In this document: piece after piece, positions 24,692 to 33,635 of the stretch
Layout: each line of letters opens with the position of its first letter
Position numbering within the stretch: position 1 is the stretch's first letter
Assembly: GCA_963836695.1 (NCBI GenBank)
Contig: CAWIKX010000025.1
Coordinates: 1-64,000 of the forward strand
Source: Roseiarcus sp963836695
GTDB taxonomy: Bacteria; Pseudomonadota; Alphaproteobacteria; Rhizobiales; Beijerinckiaceae
Direction of reading: 5' to 3'
Length of the DNA stretch: 64,000 bases
The notes under the pieces: generated by a model
What the model was told of the DNA's origin: nothing
Database searches by the model: none
The model's input: the letters and a program-made list of their open reading frames with translations, nothing else
Made by a program: the position numbers and the translations under genes

Positions 24692-26542
24692 ATGAGCGCC
24701 GAAACGCAGGTTCAACATCGCCTTTCGGCTCATGCGGCTCGCGGCAGACTCCGTTGGCTGCGAGCGCGCACGCGTGTCGCTTGGCGATTTCTGACTGCGC
24801 GGTTTTCGTCATCGCTCACCCGGCGCATCGTCGTCCTCAATCTAGGCGGCCTCGTCGTGCTGGTGGTCGGCTTTTTGCTCCTCGACCAGTTTCGCGCCGA
24901 TCTGATCGCGGCGCGGACCCAAAGCCTCACAATTCAGGCGGACATCATCGCCGCCGCTATCTCAGCTTCGGCGACTGGGGACACCGATTTGATCACCATC
25001 GATCCCGACAAACTACTGCAATTGGCGCCAGGCGAAAGCATACCGCCGACGCCGAGCGATGATGATTCAACGCAGTTCTCTATCAATCCCGCGCTTGTTG
25101 GGCCTTTTCTCCATCGACTGGTGACGCCGACGCATACACGCGCGCGTATCTATGACAGCGACGGTCGGCTTTTGCTCGACTCGCGATCCTATTCCGCCCG
25201 AGGCGCGGTCGTGCGCTCAGATTTGCCAGATGTTTCCGAGCGCCGCGGCTTCGCGGATGGGATCGTCGGCCGTCTGCGAAGCTTGTTTCTGGGCTCCGCA
25301 GCGCCGCGGGCCGAAGACCCGTGGGCGACCAATGGCCGCACCATGCCGGAGGTCGGCGGGGCGCTGCAGGGCAAAACGCAATCTCTGGTGCGCGTCAACC
25401 ACCTGGGCGAGACGGTCGTGTCGGTCGGAGTGCCGATCCAACACATGATGGCGACCCGCGGGGCGTTGCTCCTCTCCACTCAGGGCGGCGACATTGATCG
25501 TGTGATCACCGCCGCGCGTTTGACGCAACTGCGCTTCTTTTTAGTGCTCGCCGTCGTGATGTTGGTTCTGTCCCTCTCGCTCGCCAACACAATCGCCGAA
25601 CCGGTGCGGAGGCTCGCTGACGCTGCCGAACGCGTGAGGCGCGGTATCCGATCGCGCCAGCAGATTCCCGATTTCACCGCCCGATCGGACGAGATCGGTC
25701 ATTTATCTCGCGCATTGCGCGATATGACGCGAGCGCTCTATAATCGTCTGGACGCGATTGAGAGTTTCGCCGCCGACGTCGCGCACGAGCTCAAGAATCC
25801 GTTGACGTCGCTGCGCAGTGCGCTCGAAACATTGCCGAGAGTAAGCGCCGGTCATTCGCGCGATCGTCTTATCGCCGTGATGCAACATGACGTGCGCCGG
25901 CTCGACCGATTGATTAGCGACATCTCCGACGCTTCCCGCCTCGATGCGGAGCTGACGCGAGGCGAAGTGGGGCCGGTGGATGTTGCCGCTCTTCTGCGCG
26001 CGGTCGTGTCGATGGCGCAGGATTCCGCGCGCGGCGGCGTCCGGGTCGAACTGACCATACCCGTAAGGCGCGGCAAGAACGCGAGCGCCGATTATTTTGT
26101 CCTTGGACACGATTCCCGTCTTGCGCAAGTCGTCACCAATCTCATGGACAACGCTTGCTCATTTTCCGAACCTGGCGGCGTTGTGCGCGTTGCTCTCGAG
26201 CGCACCACTACTCGCAGAGAGCCGGAAGAGAAGCCCGTCAACCGTGTTGTTATCACCGTCGACGATGACGGACCTGGAATTCCGCCGCATGCGCTCGAGC
26301 GCATCTTCGAGCGATTCTATACGGATCGTCCAAGCCAAGGGTTCGGCCAGAACTCAGGCTTGGGACTGTCGATTTCGCGCCAGATCATTGAAGCTCACGG
26401 CGGTCGCGTTTGGGCCTGCAACCGGCCCGCCGAACTGGCTGGCGTTCGTGTCGGATCACAGGAAGACGACGGTTCCGATGAGGTGACGCGGCATGGCGCT
26501 GGCGCCCGCTTTGTCGTCGAACTGCCTGCATTCTCGGGATGA
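24692..26542 (+). CDS. chvG: Sensor histidine kinase ChvG
   Basis: 616 residues with two membrane helices bracketing a periplasmic sensor domain of about 220 residues. The HAMP segment is NTIAEPVRRLADAAERV, the phosphorylated His lies in FAADVAHELKNPLTSLR, and the ATPase domain shows VTNLMDNACSF, DDDGPGIP and GLGLSISRQI. It phosphorylates ChvI. It follows chvI by 15 bases and its stop overlaps the hprK start by 4 bases, linking the two-component system to the PTS genes. Confidence 0.93.
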   Translation: MSAETQVQHRLSAHAARGRLRWLRARTRVAWRFLTARFSSSLTRRIVVLNLGGLVVLVVGFLLLDQFRADLIAARTQSLTIQADIIAAAISASATGDTDLITIDPDKLLQLAPGESIPPTPSDDDSTQFSINPALVGPFLHRLVTPTHTRARIYDSDGRLLLDSRSYSARGAVVRSDLPDVSERRGFADGIVGRLRSLFLGSAAPRAEDPWATNGRTMPEVGGALQGKTQSLVRVNHLGETVVSVGVPIQHMMATRGALLLSTQGGDIDRVITAARLTQLRFFLVLAVVMLVLSLSLANTIAEPVRRLADAAERVRRGIRSRQQIPDFTARSDEIGHLSRALRDMTRALYNRLDAIESFAADVAHELKNPLTSLRSALETLPRVSAGHSRDRLIAVMQHDVRRLDRLISDISDASRLDAELTRGEVGPVDVAALLRAVVSMAQDSARGGVRVELTIPVRRGKNASADYFVLGHDSRLAQVVTNLMDNACSFSEPGGVVRVALERTTTRREPEEKPVNRVVITVDDDGPGIPPHALERIFERFYTDRPSQGFGQNSGLGLSISRQIIEAHGGRVWACNRPAELAGVRVGSQEDDGSDEVTRHGAGARFVVELPAFSG

Positions 26543-27093
26543 GTGTGGCCGCATTGGAGGGAGGGGAAAGCCTCCACGCGACGGCCATGATTTACGGCGA
26601 GAGCGGCGTTTTGATTCTTGGACCGTCAGGCTCGGGAAAAAGCTCGCTGGCGCTGGCGCTAATGGCGCATGCGCGCGCCACCGGCTCGTTTAGCGCGCTG
26701 ATCGGAGACGACCGGGTTTTTGTGAGCCAGGCGCATGGTCGTCTGATCGCACGAGGAGCGGCCAATATGGCGGGCGTTATCGAGCGCCGAACCGCTGGTC
26801 TGATCACAGTCAGACACGAGCCGGCGGTGGTCGTGCGGCTGGCGGTTGAACTCTCCGAGCGTGAGCGGCGATGGCCGAGAATGCCCTACGATGAGGAAAG
26901 TCTTATCGTTGGCGAGGTCACACTTCCCCGTCTGGCGCTTGATTCCGGCTTGAGCGTCTGCGATCAAGTGCTGGCTGTCGACGAGCGATTGGCGGTTTTG
27001 ACCGTGGGAAGCCCGGCGCGACTGGGAATTTCGCTTGAACATTGCGCCGCACTGCACAAAAATGGGCGGTCAAAGAATTCGCCGCCGGCCTGA
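26539..27093 (+). CDS. hprK: HPr kinase/phosphorylase, short alphaproteobacterial form
   Basis: 184 residues. The C-terminal kinase domain is present with Walker A ILGPSGSGKSSLA near 30 and the following LIGDDRVFV. The N-terminal domain of the Gram-positive enzyme is absent, as usual in alphaproteobacteria. It phosphorylates HPr on a Ser. It overlaps chvG by 4 bases and is followed by EIIA and HPr genes, the conserved alphaproteobacterial order. Confidence 0.92.
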   Translation: MSVAALEGGESLHATAMIYGESGVLILGPSGSGKSSLALALMAHARATGSFSALIGDDRVFVSQAHGRLIARGAANMAGVIERRTAGLITVRHEPAVVVRLAVELSERERRWPRMPYDEESLIVGEVTLPRLALDSGLSVCDQVLAVDERLAVLTVGSPARLGISLEHCAALHKNGRSKNSPPA

Positions 27094-27132
27094 TTGGCGT
27101 CGGAGTGTGCCCGATCGACTGATGGATAATTG

Positions 27133-27534
27133 ATGATCGGAATGGTCCTCGTGACCCATGGCCAGCTCGCCACTGGTTTTCGGGCAGCGTTAGAGCACGT
27201 CGTTGGGCCCCAGTCCCAGCTAGAGACGATAACAATCGGCCCGGAGGACGATATGGAACAGCGCCGCTCGGATATCCTGAGCGCCGCGGCGCGTGTTCAG
27301 GACGGCGGCGGGGTTGTCATTCTCACTGACATGTTTGGCGGCACTCCATCAAATCTAGCGATTTCAGTGATGGACGGAGGACGCATCGAGGTGATCTGCG
27401 GCGTTAACCTGCCGATGTTAATCAAGCTCGCGACTATGCGAGACGGTGCTGATCTCGATCACGCCGTGGTGGAGGCCCGGGACGCTGGCCGCAAATACAT
27501 TACCATCGCAAGCAAGGTGCTGGAGGGTAAGTGA
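27133..27534 (+). CDS. PTS EIIA component, mannose family
   Basis: 133 residues with the EIIA-Man fold and active His in MVLVTHGQLATGFRAAL near residue 10. VVILTDMFGGTPSNLAISVM is a conserved surface. No EIIB or EIIC gene is nearby, so it acts as a regulator within a phosphorelay, not in sugar uptake. An ATG at 27133 is preferred over TTG 27130. Its stop overlaps the HPr GTG start. Confidence 0.9.
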   Translation: MIGMVLVTHGQLATGFRAALEHVVGPQSQLETITIGPEDDMEQRRSDILSAAARVQDGGGVVILTDMFGGTPSNLAISVMDGGRIEVICGVNLPMLIKLATMRDGADLDHAVVEARDAGRKYITIASKVLEGK

Positions 27535-27851
27535 CCCAGGCCAGTTCCGACGGAGAATGCTCGACGCCTCCGCTCCCCGAGGGATTGTCGCGCGAGTTGC
27601 AGATTATCAATCGAAGGGGTTTGCATGCGCGCGCCACTGCGAAGTTTGTGCAGTGCGTTGACCAGTTCGATGCCGAGGTCAAGGTCACTCGCTGCGGCGA
27701 GACGGTAGGCGGGGATTCGATCATGGGCATCCTGACGCTCGGCGCCGGCCCAGGCTCGACGATTACGGTATCGGCCTCAGGAACCGAAGCTCGAGAGGCG
27801 CTAGAGGCGCTTGCGGCTCTGGTTTCCAGCCGCTTCGGCGAAGACGAGTGA
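27531..27851 (+). CDS. ptsH: Phosphocarrier protein HPr
   Basis: 106 residues from a GTG start that overlaps the EIIA stop. The active His is in INRRGLHARATAKFV and the regulatory Ser site is GGDSIMGILTLGA, both intact, so the protein can be phosphorylated by enzyme I on His and by HprK on Ser. About 20 residues precede the conserved core, longer than usual. Enzyme I-Ntr is not in the window. Confidence 0.92.
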   Translation: MTQASSDGECSTPPLPEGLSRELQIINRRGLHARATAKFVQCVDQFDAEVKVTRCGETVGGDSIMGILTLGAGPGSTITVSASGTEAREALEALAALVSSRFGEDE

Positions 27852-27885
27852 TGCTTACGCTCAATTTTTGCCAGTCCTGCCGGAC

Positions 27886-28716
27886 CTACATCCGAAAGTC
27901 CTCACCCAAATAGAAGCGCCGCACATCCGGGTGAGAGATGATTTCCTCTGGTGGGCCTTCAGTCAAAACGTGGCCGCTGTGAATGATATAGGCTCGATCA
28001 ATCAGCCCGAGGGTCTCGCGCACATTGTGATCGGTAATCAAGACGCCGATGCCCCGCCCTTTGAGGTGACGCACGAGGTCCTGAATGTCGCCAACCGCAA
28101 TCGGATCGATGCCCGCGAAAGGCTCGTCGAGAAGCATGAAAGATGGCTTGCCGGCGAGCGCGCGGGCGATCTCGCACCGTCGGCGTTCACCACCCGACAA
28201 CGAAATCGAGGGCGCTGAGCGTACGCGCGCAATATCAAACTCCTCGAGCAGCGATTCCAGCGTCGCCTCGCGCGCGCGACGGTTGGGCTCATTGACCTCG
28301 AGCACTGCGCGAATGTTGTCCTCGACGTTAAGTCCGCGGAAAATCGAGGCCTCTTGCGGCAGATAGCCCACTCCTAGCCGGGCTCTTTGATACATTGGCA
28401 GCCCCGTGACGTCATGGCCGTCTAGTTCTATTTCGCCCTTATCGGGTTTGACCAAGCCGGTGATCATGTAGAAGACGGTAGTCTTGCCAGCCCCGTTCGG
28501 CCCCAACAAACCGACCGCCTCGCCTTGTCGCACCGAAAGACTGACGTCCTGCACGACCATTCGGCCGCGATAGCCCTTACCGAGATGATGCACGGCGAGA
28601 GTGCCCGGACCGGCAGGCTGATCCGGTCTTTCGGGAACTGGCCCGTCGCTCTCAGCGCGCAACCATTTGCGCCATCGAGGTACGTGGATGCGTTCACGCA
28701 CGGCTTCGTCGCTCAT
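27886..28716 (-). CDS. lptB: LPS export ABC transporter ATP-binding protein
   Basis: Cytoplasmic ATPase of the LptB2FGC lipopolysaccharide exporter, 276 residues. Walker A LLGPNGAGKTT, Q-loop GYLPQEASIF, signature SLSGGERRRCEIARAL and Walker B FMLLDEPFAGIDP are all present. About 40 residues precede the core domain, which is common in this order. ATG 28716 starts MSDEAVRER; a further 60 upstream residues in frame look non-coding. It lies downstream of lptA in the same direction. Confidence 0.92.
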   Translation of the reverse strand: MSDEAVRERIHVPRWRKWLRAESDGPVPERPDQPAGPGTLAVHHLGKGYRGRMVVQDVSLSVRQGEAVGLLGPNGAGKTTVFYMITGLVKPDKGEIELDGHDVTGLPMYQRARLGVGYLPQEASIFRGLNVEDNIRAVLEVNEPNRRAREATLESLLEEFDIARVRSAPSISLSGGERRRCEIARALAGKPSFMLLDEPFAGIDPIAVGDIQDLVRHLKGRGIGVLITDHNVRETLGLIDRAYIIHSGHVLTEGPPEEIISHPDVRRFYLGEDFRM

Positions 28717-28765
28717 TGGCGACCACTCACTGCAGGCGCGCGAGACATCGGCAATGACCCCGCCC

Positions 28766-29413
28766 TTATTTCGCCCTCCCGGCGTCCGCCTTTCTGGGGC
28801 CGGCCCCCGATTTCGGCTCGTCCGCATTCGATTTCGGGACGAATTGTCCGTGTACCCGGCCGGATTTGGCGCTGGTGTCGACGGTCGCCTGGCCATTCTT
28901 AAGGTCGTAGGTCAGCTTGTCGCCCTTGGTGACGTTTTGGCCATCGCTCAGCGTAACATGACCGATAAGCCATACTTTGTCCTCGGCCTTATCATAGCTG
29001 CCATTGTCCCCAGTGGCGACCTGGGTTTTGGACAGGACGGTCACCGGCCCTGTCACATCCAGATGCTTGACGCCGGAGTCCGCGGCTGAGGGGGATTGGC
29101 CGCTGGACGTCTGAGGAGCAGCCCCCTGAGTTGGAGCGCGATCGAGAAACACGGTCATGGCCGAGCAGGTCATCTTTGTGTCGCCCTGAACGACGACGAC
29201 ATTGCCAGAATAAACCGCCTTATGCTCCTTGTCGAAGTAGACGAGCTTGTCGGCGTCGATCGAGATCGGCTCCTTTGAAGTTGTGCCAGGGAAGATTGCG
29301 ACCGAGTCGCCCGGTCCAGATGGCTTTTCAGCCGCCGCGTCCGCACCGCTTGCACAGAATAGAGCAGCAACCAGCGCCCCCAACCATCCAGGAACCCGAG
29401 AGGGCAACGTCAT
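28766..29413 (-). CDS. lptA: LPS transport periplasmic protein LptA
   Basis: 215 residues with a signal peptide (WLGALVAALFCASGADA) and an OstA-type beta-jellyroll: PISIDADKLVYFDKEHKAVY, SGNVVVVQGDTKMTCSAM and the repeated KAEDKVWLIGHVTLSDGQNV. It forms the periplasmic bridge for LPS between LptC and LptD. It starts 3 bases after the lptC stop. Confidence 0.9.
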   Translation of the reverse strand: MTLPSRVPGWLGALVAALFCASGADAAAEKPSGPGDSVAIFPGTTSKEPISIDADKLVYFDKEHKAVYSGNVVVVQGDTKMTCSAMTVFLDRAPTQGAAPQTSSGQSPSAADSGVKHLDVTGPVTVLSKTQVATGDNGSYDKAEDKVWLIGHVTLSDGQNVTKGDKLTYDLKNGQATVDTSAKSGRVHGQFVPKSNADEPKSGAGPRKADAGRAK

Positions 29414-29416
29414 AGG

Positions 29417-30211
29417 TTAGTCCTTTTTTATATCGGCTGTAGGCGGTTGGTTGGCCTGGGGAACGATGCGCGTTCGGACATGACCGTCGAAGGTCAACTC
29501 TTGCCCGTGATGGACGGCTGCGGCCCGGTCAGCAACGATAGTTGTGCCGTCGCCGGCTTGAACTTCGACCGGCTCATCGCTTCCATAAACTCCGGACTTG
29601 AAATCGAATCTCGCGCTACGCAGCAGTACGGTAAATCGACTGTTCTTGATCTGTACATTCCCCGACAGCTCCATGTGCTCGGCCACGCTGTCGTAAACGC
29701 CGTCGTCGGCGCGCAAATGGGTCACTTCCCCGCCAGCCATGCCCATTTCACCATCAACCTTTCGCAACTGCACGATGGTTGGCTGTTTAACATCCTGCAG
29801 CGCTCGCTCGGCCGTCATAACGTAAGGTTGTCCATCGCCCCGAAAGCCGGCAAGCTTCGGCCGTTCCATGACAATCTTAGTCCCTTCCACCGAAAGGGCG
29901 CCAAAAGGTAGTGACGCCAACTTTGTCGCGAACGGGTTGAAAAAGGCGGCCCCAAGCACCCCGACAACCGCGCCCAGGCCCCCAATTAAAATCACTAGGC
30001 GCAACAGTCTGACGCGGGCTGACCGCTGCTTGGCTTTGGCGAACGCCCGCTGACGGGTCTGAGGCGGCGCGCCCACACGTCGCGTCGTGGAGGGGGAGTC
30101 CGACGGTCCTATCCGCTCACCGCCGGCGATGCCCATCGGCGCTGCGTCATTGTGAAACGCTGGCATTGATTCCTGTTCGGCCACAGATCCCGCGAAGAAC
30201 CCAAAGTACAT
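29417..30211 (-). CDS. lptC: LPS export system protein LptC
   Basis: 264 residues. A cytoplasmic basic stretch precedes a single membrane helix (LVILIGGLGAVVGVLGAAFF). The periplasmic LptC domain then shows VEGTKIVMERPKLAGFRGDG, PYVMTAERALQDVKQPT and KSGVYGSDEPVEVQ. It anchors LptA to the inner-membrane LptBFG complex. First gene of the lptC-lptA-lptB group here. Confidence 0.88.
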   Translation of the reverse strand: MYFGFFAGSVAEQESMPAFHNDAAPMGIAGGERIGPSDSPSTTRRVGAPPQTRQRAFAKAKQRSARVRLLRLVILIGGLGAVVGVLGAAFFNPFATKLASLPFGALSVEGTKIVMERPKLAGFRGDGQPYVMTAERALQDVKQPTIVQLRKVDGEMGMAGGEVTHLRADDGVYDSVAEHMELSGNVQIKNSRFTVLLRSARFDFKSGVYGSDEPVEVQAGDGTTIVADRAAAVHHGQELTFDGHVRTRIVPQANQPPTADIKKD

Positions 30212-30422
30212 GGCGAAGTTAGGGCCGGGTAAGCGCGAGCGCCAATGCTAGAGAACTTGTCCCGCCAAGCGGCGGCCGGACGAGCCCATTTCCGCCGCCC
30301 CAAAAAGCCTCAAGATCAAACGGCGATCCGCTCCAGTTACAACGTATTCGCCATTCCTTAATAAGAGAGTCGGAGGTCCGCCAGAGTGGAATAACCCCCG
30401 GCGCGCTGTAAATCCAGCATGA

Positions 30423-30680
30423 TCAGCAAGTCGGCGGCTTGGGCGCGCTCGTCGGAGCAGACTTTTCGATGCGGAACACCGTCTCGCGCTCGCCGCGCTC
30501 GATGATCTCCCAACGGTCGCCAATCGCCCCGACCAGATGGGGGATGTCGATCACCGAAAGCGGGTCAGTGCAGCGAACTTCCAGCCGATCGCCAGGCGCC
30601 ATTGATTTCAAGGCTTTGCGTGTCTTGAGCACGGGAAGAGGACACTTCAGTCCAGACAGATCCAACTTAGTGACGGTCAT
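30423..30680 (-). CDS. TusA-like sulfur carrier protein
   Basis: 85 residues with the SirA/TusA fold and the Cys-Pro-x-Pro motif in LDLSGLKCPLPVLKTRKAL. The Cys carries persulfide sulfur in the family, for tRNA thiolation or molybdenum-cofactor enzymes. The neighbouring divergent mobA fits a role in molybdoenzyme maturation. Confidence 0.85.
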   Translation of the reverse strand: MTVTKLDLSGLKCPLPVLKTRKALKSMAPGDRLEVRCTDPLSVIDIPHLVGAIGDRWEIIERGERETVFRIEKSAPTSAPKPPTC

Positions 30681-30785
30681 GACTGGACATGTGTGTCAAT
30701 GGGGCGAGAGGATGCAAGGGGACGGTCGGCCGATCGCGGCGTGCGGGAGTCGTGGCCGGGGCCTCCCCTGACGAAAACGACTGCA

Positions 30786-31415
30786 ATGACCGAAGATACC
30801 GGCATACCTGGGGTAGTTCTCGCGGGCGGGCTGGCGCGCCGAATGGGCGGCGGCGACAAGCCGCTGCGCGAAATTGGCGGCCAGACGATTTTGGCTCGCG
30901 TCATTGCGCGGCTTGAGCCGCAATGCGAATGTCTGATTATCAACGCCAACGGCGATCCCTTGCGGTTTGCGCCGTTCGGCCTGCCGGTCATTGCCGATGG
31001 GGTGAAGCATTACCCCGGCCCGCTTGCCGGCATCCTCGCTGGACTCGACTGGGCGGCGGCCCATTCGCCCGATGCGCAATGGATCCTCAGCGCCCCGGGA
31101 GACTGTCCTTTTCTGCCAGGAGATCTGGTCGTGCGATTGCGCGAAGCGCTGTCCGCTGAGCGCGCTGAGTTGGCGGTTGCCGTATCTCAAGGCCGACCTC
31201 ATCCCGTAATCGGCTTGTGGAAGGTCGCCTTGCGCGACGCTCTGCGCGAGGCTCTCATCGTCGAAGGTCTCCGCAAAGTTGAGAATTGGACCTCCCGCTA
31301 CCGGGTTGCGGCGGTGAGCTGGGCGGTCGATCCGGTCGATCCGTTCTTCAACGCGAACACCGTTGAGGACCTCGCGGAGGCTGCGCGGCTCGCGCCGCTT
31401 GACGGTCCGGCCTAA
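30786..31415 (+). CDS. mobA: Molybdenum cofactor guanylyltransferase
   Basis: 209 residues. MobA adds GMP to molybdopterin cofactor. The nucleotide loop VVLAGGLARRMGGGDKPL at the start, HYPGPLAGILAGLDWAA and the metal site SAPGDCPFLP are diagnostic. The ATG at 30786 places this loop at its usual position near residue 11. moaA follows 540 bases downstream on the same strand. Confidence 0.9.
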   Translation: MTEDTGIPGVVLAGGLARRMGGGDKPLREIGGQTILARVIARLEPQCECLIINANGDPLRFAPFGLPVIADGVKHYPGPLAGILAGLDWAAAHSPDAQWILSAPGDCPFLPGDLVVRLREALSAERAELAVAVSQGRPHPVIGLWKVALRDALREALIVEGLRKVENWTSRYRVAAVSWAVDPVDPFFNANTVEDLAEAARLAPLDGPA

Positions 31416-31438
31416 AAAACTCCCTCGATCCTCGGCCG

Positions 31439-31646
31439 TTACCTTCGCAGCAAGGTTTCCCGGCGCTCGATCAACTCGGCCAACTCCTTCTCCTGCTCGG
31501 CGATCCGCGCGCGCGTTCAAATCCTCATCGCCCGCGCCCGAGTCCGCGGCGGCTTGTTCCGACAGCTCCCTCAGGTTCTCGCGGACCCCGGCGATGCGTT
31601 CCTCCAATTCCGTCAGGGTCAGCCCACTTTTCATCGCCATCGCCAA
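31439..31646 (-). pseudogene. Small coiled-coil protein, frameshifted
   Basis: The minus strand encodes MKSGLTLTELEERIAGVREN and LRELSEQAAADSGAGDED in one frame. After one extra base near 31510-31520 it continues as RIAEQEKELAELIERRETLL with a natural stop at 31439-31441. Both halves are heptad-rich and resemble a short coiled-coil protein common in Hyphomicrobiales. The length of 208 bases confirms a one-base imbalance. Role unknown. Confidence 0.5.
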
Positions 31647-31955
31647 ATTCCGCTATCGCCCGTCGTCAGCTTAGCCCCAATGTGTCTTCTTCGCCACAAT
31701 TTAGCGCAATTGACCAATTCGTGATTTCCACCAGGCCACAACGCATGGGTCGAACATCGCGCGCCATAATCGCGCATGGCGGAGCCGCGCCAAATCGCAT
31801 CACAAGCGGTCGGTCGCCGAAGCAGGTTCCAAAGCCACCGAGTAAGCGGAGGATGCACGCTATTCCCAGACGCATATAACGTCCTGAAAACTTGGGCCTT
31901 CGCGCACGGGGTCTCACCTTCCTTTTAAGCCGACGCCAGCTTATATCCTTCAGCG
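31647..31955. other. Intergenic stretch before moaA
   Basis: No gene is supported in these 309 bases; reading frames present lack plausible protein sequence. It probably holds the moaA promoter. Confidence 0.4.
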
Positions 31956-32975
31956 ATGAACATTCACGTGCCTGCGGTCGTTTCGCCGCTCGTTGACCCA
32001 TTTGGGCGCGCGATCGCCTATGTGCGGGTATCCGTCACCGACCGGTGCGACTATCGGTGCGTGTATTGCATGTCCGAGGACATGAATTTTCTGCCCAAGC
32101 GGGACATCTTGTCGCTCGAAGAGCTGGATCGTTTGTGCACGATTTTCGTGAGCCTCGGCGCGCGAAAAATCCGCATTACCGGCGGAGAGCCGCTGGTCAG
32201 GCGCAATGTGATGTCGCTCTTCCACGGTCTTTCACGGCACCTGAGCGCCGGCACACTCGATGAAGTGACGGTCACGACCAACGGCTCCCAGCTCGCACGC
32301 TTTGCCTCTGAGCTTGCGGATTGCGGGGTCCGCCGCGTCAATGTCTCCCTCGATACGCTTGATCCGGACAAGTTTCGCCAAGTCACGCGTTGGGGTGACT
32401 TGAAGGCCGTGTTCGCCGGCATCGACGCCGCGGCCGCCGCCGGACTGAAAATCAAGATCAACACGGTCGCCTTGAAGGGGTTCAACGAAGACGAAGCCCT
32501 GGATCTGGTCAAATGGGCGCATGGGAGAGGCTTCGACATCACCTTCATCGAGGTGATGCCGCTAGGCGACATGGAGCCCGACCGAACGGATCAATTCCTG
32601 CCGCTCACGGAATTGCGCGCTCGCTTGGGCAGCTCGCTGACCCTGGCGCCTTCGGCTTACGTCACCGGCGGCCCGGCGCGCTATTACGACACCCCGGAGA
32701 CCGGAGGACGCCTCGGCTTCATCACCCCGCTTACGCACAATTTCTGTGAAAGCTGCAATCGCGTGCGCGTCACCTGCACGGGCACCCTCTACATGTGTCT
32801 CGGCCAGGAGGATGCGGTGGATTTACGGGAACCGTTGCGCCGCTCCGCGTCCAACGGGCCGCTCATCGAGGCGATTCGCGGGGGCATCAAGCGCAAGCCC
32901 AAGGGGCACGACTTCGTCATCGCACGGTCCGCCGCGCCCGCCGTTCACCGTCATATGAACGCGACAGGCGGCTGA
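31956..32975 (+). CDS. moaA: GTP 3',8-cyclase MoaA
   Basis: Radical SAM enzyme of 339 residues for the first step of molybdenum cofactor synthesis. The SAM cluster motif is DRCDYRCVYCM near residue 29-36, and the second cluster ligands are in NFCESCNRVRVTCTGTLYMC near 255-275. KIRITGGEPLVRR is the SAM-binding GGEP. The C-terminal Gly-Gly is replaced by the ending ATGG, which still carries the double Gly needed for activity in the family. Confidence 0.96.
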   Translation: MNIHVPAVVSPLVDPFGRAIAYVRVSVTDRCDYRCVYCMSEDMNFLPKRDILSLEELDRLCTIFVSLGARKIRITGGEPLVRRNVMSLFHGLSRHLSAGTLDEVTVTTNGSQLARFASELADCGVRRVNVSLDTLDPDKFRQVTRWGDLKAVFAGIDAAAAAGLKIKINTVALKGFNEDEALDLVKWAHGRGFDITFIEVMPLGDMEPDRTDQFLPLTELRARLGSSLTLAPSAYVTGGPARYYDTPETGGRLGFITPLTHNFCESCNRVRVTCTGTLYMCLGQEDAVDLREPLRRSASNGPLIEAIRGGIKRKPKGHDFVIARSAAPAVHRHMNATGG

Positions 32976-33085
32976 CAATCCTTATTTTTGTGAGCACTCC
33001 GCTGGCGTCGAACGCAGCCTGGCATTATATCATTCCGCGTTACGGGCGGCGACCTTGACTCACCGCTCCTATGAGGACCTGACCC

Positions 33086-33427
33086 ATGGCTGATGCTCGC
33101 GAACGTATCGAGAAGATCATCTCGGAAAACCCGGTTGTCCTGTTCATGAAGGGGACGCCTGAGTTTCCGCAATGCGGGTTTTCCGGGCAGGTGATCCAGA
33201 TCCTGGACTACGTCGGAGCGCCGGTGGTTGGCGTGAACGTGCTCGAGGACCCCGACCTTCGTCAAGGCGTCAAGGAATACGCCAATTGGCCGACCATTCC
33301 CCAGCTCTATGTCAAGGGCGAGTTCGTCGGCGGGTGCGACATCGTGCGCGAGATGTTCCAGTCCGGCGAACTGGCGTCGGTTTTGACGGACGCGGGCGTT
33401 CGGTTGCAGTCCAAGGCAGGCGCCTGA
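33086..33427 (+). CDS. grxD: Monothiol glutaredoxin
   Basis: 113 residues with the monothiol active site PQCGFSGQ near residue 30 and glutathione-binding WPTIPQLYVKGEFVGGCDIV. Grx4-type proteins bind and deliver iron-sulfur clusters, partnering BolA. The gene is alone on the plus strand, 110 bases after moaA. Confidence 0.92.
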   Translation: MADARERIEKIISENPVVLFMKGTPEFPQCGFSGQVIQILDYVGAPVVGVNVLEDPDLRQGVKEYANWPTIPQLYVKGEFVGGCDIVREMFQSGELASVLTDAGVRLQSKAGA

Positions 33428-33635
33428 CGCTTGCCGTGATGGCTGCCCCGGACTGCGATCCCGGGCCAGGACGCACAGAGAGCGGCGGCCGGGCGCGGAA
33501 CCTGAGCGGCCCAAGCGGGGTTTCCCGAGCGCCGCCACCGCCTGTGATCCTATCCTTAAGGCTTAATTGCTAGGCTGCGGCGCACAAGGTAGGCTGACAT
33601 GTCAGCCCATCAGCGCCAGACTGGTCCCCGTGCCT

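Noticed and set aside
30696..31646. 316-codon minus-strand frame covering mobA
   Set aside because: Only its first 40 codons are real, belonging to the small coiled-coil gene; the remainder is the antisense of mobA.
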